A DNA stretch of 64,000 nucleotides from Conus ventricosus (lineage: Eukaryota > Mollusca > Gastropoda > Neogastropoda > Conidae): contig CM031616.1 of the NCBI GenBank assembly GCA_018398815.1, positions 69,979,874-70,043,873 on the forward strand, in the 5' to 3' direction. The position numbers and the translations under genes are program-made. Positions 35,853-44,690 of the stretch are shown here, piece by piece. The notes beneath the pieces are model-generated. The model did not search any database and was not told where the DNA came from. It saw nothing but the letters and a program-made list of their open reading frames with translations. Position 1 is the first letter of the stretch. Every line of letters starts with the position of its first letter.

Positions 35853-36869
35853 AGTTTTTCTTAAATCCAGCTTGATATTCTCCAGTAATGTTATTTCTTC
35901 CACCCACTCTTGCAGTCTCATGTTAATAACAGCACTGTATAATTTGCTGCACACATTACATAACGAGATTCCTCTGTAATTATCCGGATTGTTTGCATCG
36001 CCTTTTTTATATAATGGAATCACTATAGATTCTGACCAACATTTAGGATATATCCCTTTATCAAATAAGGAGTTGAAAAAATTAACCAAAAAATCTAAAA
36101 ACACTTTTGACTGGCAAGCAGTTTTTATCATTTCACCAATAATCCCATCTGGGCCGGCAGCTTTACGAGGTTTTACTTTTCTCAAAGCCATTAAAATTTC
36201 TTCTCTGGAAATCGGACGATTTTGATTGTCATCATAATCGTTGTCATTTAGGTAACTGTCACCGACCATATCATTTTGGCATCAAATTTTCCTTCCAGTA
36301 GATCTCTGAAATGATGGAACCACATTTCTGAACTAATATCATTCACAGGTTGTTTTCGTTTTCTTGAAATTTGTGAATACGATCCCAAAAATCTTTTTGG
36401 CTATTTACAGACTGAAGTAATCCCTCCAACAGAGCATCATTGAACTGTTTCTCCTTTCTCTTTAAGAGATGTTTATATTCCCTCCTGGCCTTACAGTAGG
36501 ACTCACGAGAAGGTGTGGTCAAAGAACGCCGGAATTTCGTCAATAAATTTCGAGCTTTTCTTTTGTTAACTCGGCATTCGGTATCAACCAGTCCTCTCTT
36601 GTTCATGTATGCCGAGAGTAAACTGCTTTTTCATGCTCTCTCCGCCTCTTTCACACAACAATTAAAAACATCTAATGCCTCGTCTACATTAATATCAATC
36701 AGACTATTGCCCCTTGCATACGCTCTTGCATTTCATTAGAAAAAATCGCATTTTTAAACAAATCAACATGATCTTCATTCCAGACAAATTTCTCAATCGT
36801 ACAGCGCCTGTTGTTTACTTGTGTACAGTTCTTGTCATGACATGAGACGGTGAGGTTCAGTTCCACAGG

Positions 36870-37750
36870 CATATGATCAGACTCAATTTTCTCAGATACA
36901 CACATCTCAAAACCAATCAGAAATGATCGAAAACATGTCAAAGGACATCAAAAAATAGTCGTTAACGCTGCTACCATTATCACATATGTATGTGTAGCGA
37001 CCTTGAAGGTCGCCCTTACACACGCCGTTTAAAATGCACAGTTTCAGAGCAATACACAGATTGAGAAGTAGTTTCCCATAATTATTTAGCACAGTATCTT
37101 CAGAGTTTCGAACATGAACTGGTCCACTTTTATGTTGATCATCATACACAGATATGTTTTCTTCAAAATCATAAGAAAAGTTTGAAACTCTGCTATTCAG
37201 GTCACCGCCAACAATCACATACATTTCATCTTTAAATAAAAGTAAGCAATCACACAAAAAATTCTTCAAGCAAAGAAACTCCATTTTCCTTATCAAAATG
37301 AGAGTAATATGGAGAGCCCTCTGGAGGAATATATGCGCACACATACATAACATGTTTCATTGTGCCAAGTAAGGATTTATCAATAATAAAGGCATAAAAC
37401 AAATCCGATGAAAACCTCCACTACTTTAACATAGGGACAGATATCTTTTTCACCAGGCACACCAGTCCACCGGAACGCCTTCCACGTGCCGTGAACTTTA
37501 AAGCAGGTTTACAGTACACATTGTATCCAGCAAACATAGGCGAATGAAAAACATCAACAAATGTTTCAACAAAACATACGAAATCAAAACTAGAAACGTA
37601 TGAAATAAAATCGTTATTATTCATTTTCGAAAGTAATCCATTTATATTCCAATGAAGGAATGAAATAGATTTCAGTTTATTATGAATGTCAACGTGACAC
37701 GAATCTTGATTTCCAGTAGGATGGACCCTTTCCAGAAAACACACCAACGT
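36870..37750 (-). pseudogene. LINE ORF2 APE endonuclease domain
   Basis: Three minus-strand frames carry the domain in order: FLHWNINGLLSKM and FVCFVET (N-terminal Asn and Glu motifs), VIVGGDLNSRV with CKGDLQGRYTYICDNGSSVND (central catalytic Asp-Asn and Ser-Val-Asp), and ESDHMPV (C-terminal SDH catalytic motif) at about 36,875. All the main catalytic motifs are visible, so damage is limited to frameshifts. This domain nicks target DNA to start reverse transcription. Confidence 0.85.
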
Positions 37751-37940
37751 CTGTATTGTTCATATTTTCAACTGCCTCTGGGATGACCGAGTTTTCACCA
37801 GAGTCAAAACACATTCTATTTCCAGCTTCACGTGCTGACGTAGTTGAACACAGGGTTGGCACAGTCGGTGTCGATTCTGTATGGGTTCCTTTTCGTAGTG
37901 CGGACACATTACTATTTAAATTAAAGGACCGGCCAAGTTC

Positions 37941-38273
37941 CTATCTCAGTTCAACGAGTCTGTCGTCAATCCCTACAGTGTAACGCTTGCCGTCGACGAG
38001 GAGGTAGTTGAAGATCATGGTCGCGCGTTTGCCGTCATTCCTAGCTTTCTTGAGATGGGGAGTCAACCTTTTCCTCACATCACGCACTTTAGTGGAGAAG
38101 TCCTCACCTATGAAAATATTGCTGCCTTTCAGTTTGCGCTTTGACTTCAGGATCTCCACCTTCTGTTTGTAGAAGACACACCTTGCGATCACTGGAGAGT
38201 CCTGCCGGTTGTTGAGTCGATGAACCCTGTCAAATTCGATGTCCTGAGACAACTCCCAATTTATCTGTAGCAA
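37941..38273 (-). pseudogene. LINE ORF1, C-terminal nucleic-acid-binding half
   Basis: The 110-residue frame contains FDRVHRLN, VIARCVFYKQK, LKGSNIFIGEDFS and a final DGKRATMIFNYLLVDGKRYTV block. This is the order seen in L1-type ORF1 RRM/C-terminal domains carried by several LINE groups. It continues the coiled-coil half after a short frame break near 38,290. Confidence 0.75.
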
Positions 38274-38308
38274 GGTCTTTCAACGTGTTTTCACAATCTG
38301 CAGGAGTC

Positions 38309-38692
38309 TCACTTTCTGCGCGAGGTAATCCATAAAAAAATCAGATTGTTTCTCTTGGATCTCCCCTCGAGATCATCAGTTTTGTTTTCCAAGTCCTCAA
38401 TTTTTCTCGTCAGGTCCAGGTTTTGCTGCTGCAGGCTGCTGACTTGCTCCCGGAGATTCCCCAGTTCCCCCTGCATGATAACGTACTCCTCGCGCAGGGC
38501 GTGCAGATCTTGCTTCACCTCATCTAGCTTGGCGTCAAACTTCCGCTCCATGGAGTTTAACTTGCACATAACGTCGGCAAGCGAAAGTTCTTTCCCTGGT
38601 AAACTGGAGGCTCCGTCTAGGGGATGGCCAGGTCTCTCCATGCTGGGTCTACGACTTGCTGTTCCTCCGCTGGCCAGTCGGGTCTGCCTCAT
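38309..38692 (-). pseudogene. LINE ORF1, coiled-coil half
   Basis: After a Ser/Pro-rich start the frame has about 80 residues of heptad pattern (LADVMCKLNSMERKFDAKLD, then VSSLQQQNLDLTRKIEDLEN), ending in RSKRNNLIFLW, which begins the RRM of this ORF1 type. ORF1 proteins of this kind trimerise and coat the element RNA. It is separated from the upstream 2A-like motif by about 15 residues in the same frame region. Confidence 0.75.
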
Positions 38693-38712
38693 GTCTCTGG
38701 TCTGGGATGGGT

Positions 38713-38739
38713 TTGGCCTGGGTTGGTCTCAACGTCTCC
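38713..38739 (-). other. 2A-like ribosome-skipping motif (GDVETNPG, last residue Q)
   Basis: The minus strand codes a hydrophobic leader (MLGLLLSYLFWGG) followed by QCGDVETNPGQ just upstream of ORF1. The 2A consensus is D-V/I-E-x-N-P-G-P, with skipping between G and the final P. 2A-like leaders are known in APE-type LINEs of sea urchins, amphioxus and molluscs. Here the final proline codon reads CAA (Gln) instead of CCN. Skipping would therefore be expected to fail unless the base is an assembly error. Confidence 0.8.
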
Positions 38740-39058
38740 ACACTGGAGGAGAAAACCTCCCCAGAACAAATACGAGAGGAGCAGGCCTAACATCGCACCG
38801 TCTGCTCTGCGCCTTAACTTTATCATGGCGACCCGCATAACAAGTTTCTGCCTCGCTCGTTTGAACATAAAACACTGAAATACTAAGCAGAAACTGCCAC
38901 ATATCGCCCTGAAATCCGTACTTCCAGACGGCATAGTTCTTCACGAAGTACTTGACCAAATCTGGAGATGTAGCTCGTTCTTATACCATCAAAATAGACT
39001 TATAATCCGGAGAGCATTGGATGTGCGACTTCGCGTACCAAACACCAACTCACATCCC

Positions 39059-39059
39059 C

Positions 39060-39094
<35 letters not shown>
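39059..39094. repeat. (GA)n microsatellite
   Basis: A pure GA run of about 34 bp just upstream (minus sense) of the LINE 5' end. Confidence 0.95.
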
Positions 39095-39096
<2 letters not shown>

Positions 39097-39186
39097 ATAG
39101 CATTAAATTTTCATCACTGGCTTTATTCGCTATAGTTTGTTGCATTTCTTTCGTTTTGCTCGGTATGGTTCTTTGTTGTAAGTTTC

Positions 39187-39482
39187 TGTCATCTAGCTGA
39201 CTCGGGCATGTGAAAAGCCTTCATTTGGTGCAAACCTCGATTGTCATCTAGCTGACTTGGGCATGTGAAAAGCCTTCATTTGGTGCAAACCTCGATTGTC
39301 ATCTAGCTGACTTGGGCATGTGAAAAGCCTTCATTTGGCGCACACCTCGACTGTCATCTAGTTGACTTGGGCATGTGAAAAGCCTTCAATTGGCGCAAAC
39401 CTCGACTGTCATCTAGTTGACTCTGGCATAAGAAAAGCGTTCATCTGGCGCACACCACAGTTGTCATTTAGCTGACTCGGGC
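39187..39482. repeat. 55-bp minisatellite, five units plus a partial
   Basis: Unit starts tgtcatctagctgac at 39,187, 39,242, 39,297, 39,352, 39,407 and 39,462, spaced exactly 55 bp. Units 1-3 are almost identical and later units diverge. It is not a multiple of three and no frame stays open. Confidence 0.95.
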
Positions 39483-39690
39483 ACAGACGAGTATGTCTCC
39501 CTTCAGTGGGACGGGTCCGCCTACACCCTCGTCTGTCATCACTAAGGAAACCGTCGGCACAGTCCCGAATTCTGTCGGTGCCATTTTGCTAGCATGTAGC
39601 TGGAGCTGCTGCAGACTGTCTTCTTCTCCAGAAGATCTTTCCGTCTCTGTGGATCTTCAGTCATCCACCAGACCTTACTTGCTCGAGGCT

Positions 39691-39693
<3 letters not shown>

Positions 39694-39748
<55 letters not shown>
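39694..39748. repeat. (TG)n microsatellite
   Basis: About 27 TG units. Confidence 0.95.
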
Positions 39749-39753
<5 letters not shown>

Positions 39754-39902
39754 ATGCGCTCACGTGTGTATGCGTTATGTATGTGTGGCGGGGGAGGTAG
39801 GAGGGGTGGGCTGTGCGTGCTAGATGCCTGCGAAGGGGCTGGGCAGGTAGGTCAACGTTTCGCTGGTTTAGAGTTGGATTGCGCATGTTGAAGGCATGGA
39901 CA

Positions 39903-40414
39903 CTTCCTGGTGGCTGACTGTCTACCTCCTGTTGACAGGCTGGCTGTACGTTCCTCACACTTCCTGGTGGCTGACTGTCTACCTCCTGTTGACAGGCTGG
40001 CTGTACGTTCCTCACACTTCCTGGTGGCTGACTGTCTACCTCCTGTTGACAGCTGGCTGTACGTTCCTCACACTTCCTGTGGCTGACTGTCTGCCTCCTG
40101 TTGACAGGCTGGCTGTACGTTCCTCACACTTCCTGGTGGCTGACTGTCTACCTCTGTTGACAGGCTGGCTGTACGTTCCTCACACTTCCTGGCGGCTGAC
40201 TGTCTACCTCCTGTTGACAGGCTGGCTGTACGTTCCTCACACTTCCTGGTGGCTGACTGTCTACCTCCTGTTGACAGGCTGGCTGTACGTTCCTCACACT
40301 TCCTGGTGGCTGACTGTCTACCTCCTGTTTAAAGGCTGGCTGTACGTTCCTCACACTTCCTGGTGGCTCACTGTCTACCTCCTGTTTACAGCTGCTGTAC
40401 GTTCCTCACACTTC
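39903..40414. repeat. 57-bp minisatellite, about nine units, at contig end
   Basis: The unit starts cttcctggtggctgactgtc and repeats every 57 bp (39,903, 39,960, 40,017 and so on). Several units lack single bases. 57 is 19 codons, and both strands are open through much of the array: plus reads SWWLTVYLLLTGWLYVPHT, minus reads SVRNVQPACQQEVDSQPPG. Openness on both strands suggests a repeat effect, not a gene. The contig breaks 50 bp later. Confidence 0.95.
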
Positions 40415-40464
40415 GCTGCTGATAGTGCCAGACTCTCAGTTCTGAGCCCACACGGTGGTTGTTG

Positions 40465-41464
40465 NNNNNNNNNNNNNNNNNNNNNNNNNNNNNNNNNNNN
40501 NNNNNNNNNNNNNNNNNNNNNNNNNNNNNNNNNNNNNNNNNNNNNNNNNNNNNNNNNNNNNNNNNNNNNNNNNNNNNNNNNNNNNNNNNNNNNNNNNNNN
40601 NNNNNNNNNNNNNNNNNNNNNNNNNNNNNNNNNNNNNNNNNNNNNNNNNNNNNNNNNNNNNNNNNNNNNNNNNNNNNNNNNNNNNNNNNNNNNNNNNNNN
40701 NNNNNNNNNNNNNNNNNNNNNNNNNNNNNNNNNNNNNNNNNNNNNNNNNNNNNNNNNNNNNNNNNNNNNNNNNNNNNNNNNNNNNNNNNNNNNNNNNNNN
40801 NNNNNNNNNNNNNNNNNNNNNNNNNNNNNNNNNNNNNNNNNNNNNNNNNNNNNNNNNNNNNNNNNNNNNNNNNNNNNNNNNNNNNNNNNNNNNNNNNNNN
40901 NNNNNNNNNNNNNNNNNNNNNNNNNNNNNNNNNNNNNNNNNNNNNNNNNNNNNNNNNNNNNNNNNNNNNNNNNNNNNNNNNNNNNNNNNNNNNNNNNNNN
41001 NNNNNNNNNNNNNNNNNNNNNNNNNNNNNNNNNNNNNNNNNNNNNNNNNNNNNNNNNNNNNNNNNNNNNNNNNNNNNNNNNNNNNNNNNNNNNNNNNNNN
41101 NNNNNNNNNNNNNNNNNNNNNNNNNNNNNNNNNNNNNNNNNNNNNNNNNNNNNNNNNNNNNNNNNNNNNNNNNNNNNNNNNNNNNNNNNNNNNNNNNNNN
41201 NNNNNNNNNNNNNNNNNNNNNNNNNNNNNNNNNNNNNNNNNNNNNNNNNNNNNNNNNNNNNNNNNNNNNNNNNNNNNNNNNNNNNNNNNNNNNNNNNNNN
41301 NNNNNNNNNNNNNNNNNNNNNNNNNNNNNNNNNNNNNNNNNNNNNNNNNNNNNNNNNNNNNNNNNNNNNNNNNNNNNNNNNNNNNNNNNNNNNNNNNNNN
41401 NNNNNNNNNNNNNNNNNNNNNNNNNNNNNNNNNNNNNNNNNNNNNNNNNNNNNNNNNNNNNNNN
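40465..41464. other. Assembly gap of exactly 1,000 N
   Basis: The run of N has a round length, so it is a placeholder between contigs and not a measured distance. Frames drawn across it are meaningless. Confidence 0.99.
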
Positions 41465-42273
41465 CCTTTGGCCCCCCCACGATCGTTATCAAACAGTGTG
41501 ACTAGCTGTATTCACTGATAAGTCAGGGGGAGCAACTGGGGTCAGTCATGTTCGAAAACTGCTATGCAGTCATGGTTTTGGCTATGTTGGGAACTACAGT
41601 CAGCGGGGTACGAACCGGAATTTTTCTCAGTCTTTACATGCAGATTGAATAGACATGTTTCGTCAAGAGTGGCACGACTCTATGTCTACGTACCCAGAAT
41701 ACTGTAATTATCATCCGGAGTTACTGAAAGCTGATTACATTGGGGACCTCACCAGCTTATGAACACAGACGAGCTTTATGTCTTTTGAGATGTAACAGAC
41801 TGCCTTAATGGAATCTCCCAGTATGGCAAACCTAGTATAGACCCTTATGCAAACATGTGATACAAACAGTGTAGAAGATGTGTGTGTCATTTTTTATTCA
41901 TTTGCTGTAAGTATAAAACAGTACGGAAGAGTACATCCACAGTTCTATAGCAGTACCCATCAGTTCTCAACTTAACGTACTCTGTTCAAAGTTAAAAACC
42001 CATTAGCTTTCAGAATTGCTCAATATATTTGCATCTGCTTGAATAAGGCGGCGGGCTTAAATCTTACCTCAGTTAAAAAGAAAAGGTTGTAATTTATTCG
42101 CCTTGTGCATTGTATATCTTCATGCATCTTTTTTGAACCCTTTTGAATTTTCTTTCTTTTGATCTCAACCTGTGAATGTCCTGACTTTGGAAAGGAACTT
42201 TTTCTTGTTTATGATGGGTCTAACGGCCTGTAAAAACTGAATAAACTATATTATTATTATTTTTATTATTATT

Positions 42274-42280
<7 letters not shown>
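41465..42280 (+). mobile_element. LINE 3' part (right copy of 4,365-5,160)
   Basis: Frames across this stretch read a LINE C-terminal domain: RRALCLLRCNRLP near 41,765, then a Cys/His knuckle near 41,850-41,915 (CKH..., CHFLFICCKYKTVRK). A 3' UTR ends in gaataaact and TTATT repeats (42,235-42,280). The 5' part is cut off by the contig start. Confidence 0.8.
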
Positions 42281-42317
<37 letters not shown>

Positions 42318-42352
42318 TCATACACACACACTCATACACACACACACACACC
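42279..42352. repeat. (AC)n between LINE tail and Helentron
   Basis: AC runs with ACTC interruptions; a degenerate version is at 5,160-5,225. Confidence 0.9.
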
Positions 42353-42449
42353 AAAAACTAATTTATATATCTAATATATAAATGGCATTTATGTCTGTGT
42401 GTACGCTTTATGACTCAAAACGGCTCAACCGATTGTCATGAAATTTGGC

Positions 42450-42890
42450 AGGTACGTTCTGTTGTCACCCGAGGATGGTTTTGGGCTTATCTCTTAAAAA
42501 ATAAAACCGTTTAAAAACCGTTAAAAAACTGTTTATAACGGTTTCAAAGACATCTTTTTCCTCTGCTTTTCTTCAAATAGCATTGTGGACATTGCACACG
42601 TACAGGACTACTTCTCTTAAATGAGAACCGTTATTTGGCAGTTAAAAAAACCGTTATTTATAACAGTTAAAAACCGTTAAAAACAACCTAACCCTATAAA
42701 AAGAAACTGTTTTAAAACCGATCTTCTTGAAATTTAGCATGGTACGTCTGTTGTGACCCAAGGATGGTTTGGGGCTAATCTCTAAAAATAATAAAACCGT
42801 TAAAAACCGTTAAAAATCGGTTATAACGGTTTCAAAGACATCTTTTTCCTCTGCTTTTCATCAAATGGCCGTTGTGACATTGCACAGCTA
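42450..42890 (+). repeat. Two ~285-bp repeats rich in AACCGTT
   Basis: Blocks beginning near 42,450 and 42,735 share gttgt(c/g)acccgaggatggttt, runs of ccgttaaaa, a taacggtttcaaagacatc and cctctgcttttc segment. Internal AACCGTT/AACGGTT motifs make them rich in short inverted repeats. Confidence 0.8.
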
Positions 42891-43129
42891 CATCGAACCT
42901 AGAGGGACATCTCCGAGTAACATAGGGTCATTGGACAGTTTCTACGACAGTTATTTATGACCGTTAATTAAAAACCGTTAACAACACGTACCCCCTAAAA
43001 ACGATCAAAAGTACAATCTTTTCTGATGTTGGCGGCAAAAGGAGTCGTCGGATCGCCACCAAACTTGGCATGAGTCTAGAGGGACATACTGTGGATAACA
43101 TTGGGTCATTCGATAGTTTTTATGACCGT

Positions 43130-44010
43130 TATTTATCACCGTTAAAAAGCGTTATTTTCTAAATCTAGACCTTTCTTGATGAAATTTGGTATACTGGTGT
43201 AGTTTTAAATGCTGAACAATGATGTACAACTTACACGAACCGAAAACTTAAAATTGACCGTTACAAACCGTTATTATATAAATTTAGACCATTCTTGATG
43301 AAATTCGGTATACAGATGCAGTTTAACACGCTGAACAATGATATACAACTTACACGAACCGAAACTTAAAATTGACGTTAAAAACCGTTATTATATAAAT
43401 TTAGACCGTTCCTGATGAAATTCGGTATACAGATGCCGTTTTACACGCTGAACAATCATATACAATTATACGAACGGAAACTTAAAAATTGACCGTTAAA
43501 AACCGTTATTATATAAATTTAGACCGTTCCTGATGAAATTCGGTATACAGATGCAGTTTTACACGTGAACAATGATATACAACTTACACGAACGGAAACT
43601 TAAAATTGGCGTTAAAAACCGTTAAGATCCGTTATGTTCTAAATTTAGACCTTTCTTGATGAAATTTGGTATACAGGTGCAGTTTAACACGCTGATCAAT
43701 TGATAGGCAACTAATATGAACAGAAACTTAAAAATGACCGTTAAAAAACCGTTATTATATAAATTTAGACCGTTCCTAATGAAATTCGGTATACAGATGC
43801 AGTTTTACACGCTGAGCAATGATATACAACTTACACGAACGGAAACTTAAAATTGAGCGTTAAAAACCGTTAAGATCCGTTATTTTCTAAATTTAGACCT
43901 TTCGTGATGAAATTTGGTATACAGGTGCAGTTTTACACGCTGATCAATGATTAGACAACTAATATGAACAGAAACTTAAAATTGACCGTTAAAATCCGTT
44001 TAATTTCTCA
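43130..44010 (+). repeat. ~118-bp tandem repeat, seven units (Helentron interior)
   Basis: Each unit has accgttaaaaaccgttatta, taaatttagaccgttcctga, gaaattcggtatacagatgc, a cacgctgaacaatgata block and acgaacggaaacttaaaatt. Starts are near 43,127, 43,257, 43,373, 43,490, 43,608, 43,735 and 43,855. Non-coding. Subterminal tandem repeats are common in Helentron relatives and may bind the transposase. That role is inference. Confidence 0.88.
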
Positions 44011-44090
44011 ATTTAGAGGTGGTAGTCTGCAGAGGATTTCAGAAATACACCGAAGTTATGATGCTCTGCAATACCTCTTATTTTTGTCTG

Positions 44091-44690
44091 TCAACAAGAG
44101 CCATGGTCAGACATTTTCATCCCGTGGGGCAGATCTGACCGTTCCGTGTTTTACAACATAGAATGTTCTACGTTGCAGCATCATGAACTGGAAGCGCAGA
44201 AACACTGACTATACTTGCGCCAAACAGGGAGACCAGAAATGTCAACCCAGAGGCCTCCAATAGACATAATAGATCGTGAAAATGCAATCTTTTCACAGAG
44301 TTGTCATGTTTGAGTTGGGTTTAACGTCCGTGCCCAAATCAGGATATGCAGGACGGGTGGTCCTTCACATTAGCCTGACACCTGCAGGGCCGGGTGGATA
44401 TTGGGGTGAACTATGGTTATTTTAGCTGAAAAGATTCCACGTGAAAATTTCCAAGACCAAACCGGGTTCGAAACCACGACCTTTGGATCACGAGTCCAGC
44501 GCCTTATCCACTAGGTTATGGCGGCCCCTACACAGATGTCATTTTTGGAGCACTTCAATCGAGGAATTGAGAATGCATCGGTAAGTTCATTAAGAACAGG
44601 CATCCCTCTATCGACTGTGTATCGTATTACGAAAAAAAAATGTGAAGTAAAATTGATTGAGAGGCAAGAAGGGTCATAGAGCAGGGTGAG
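44091..44690 (+). pseudogene. Helicase C-terminal end, first (upstream) copy
   Basis: The plus strand reads VNKSHGQTFSS then ADLTVPCF at 44,088-44,160, which is the last conserved PIF1 helicase motif of Helitrons. A short tail follows with COOH-terminal blocks such as TGRPEMS (44,228) and IDREN (44,268). The same 600 bp, about 85-90% similar by eye, recurs at 47,020-47,600 in its normal place after the helicase. Its position upstream of the helicase implies a head-to-tail join of two element copies. Confidence 0.75.
44462..44528 (-). repeat. tRNA-like module, copy 1
   Basis: The reverse complement reads ATAACCTAGTGGATAAGG (A-box region), GCTGGACTCGTGATCC (anticodon arm region) and GGTCGTGGTTTCGAACC (variable loop and T-arm with B box), starting from a GGCCGCC acceptor-like end. 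It most resembles tRNA-Arg. It is probably a fixed part of this transposon's 3' region, since both copies have it at the same place. Function as a tRNA is unlikely, because the arms mispair. Confidence 0.6.

Larger units (their letters stand above)
35853..38960 (-). mobile_element. APE-type LINE, 5' half (2A-like leader, ORF1, endonuclease, RT fingers)
   Basis: From 38,960 downward on the minus strand: a hydrophobic leader with a 2A-like motif, ORF1, ORF2 endonuclease (37,750-36,870) and RT N-terminal blocks (36,270-35,853; KAAGPDGIIGEMIK, IVIPLYKKGD, NYRGISL). It stops inside the AGF(K)KN..ST block, exactly where 33,013 resumes. This is a near full-length CR1/L2-like element, inactivated by frameshifts and by the insertion. 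The clade is inferred from the 2A leader and the general architecture. Confidence 0.88.

Noticed and set aside
31365..38960. One single LINE with rearranged domains
   Set aside because: The exact 10-bp target-site duplication and restored frame show two elements, one nested in the other.
39896..41518. A 540-residue open frame crossing the gap
   Set aside because: It consists of a 57-bp minisatellite followed by 1,000 N; frames across N are meaningless.
44462..44528. Functional tRNA gene
   Set aside because: The acceptor and anticodon stems mispair, the module lies inside a transposon in two copies, and no 3' poly-T terminator is placed correctly.
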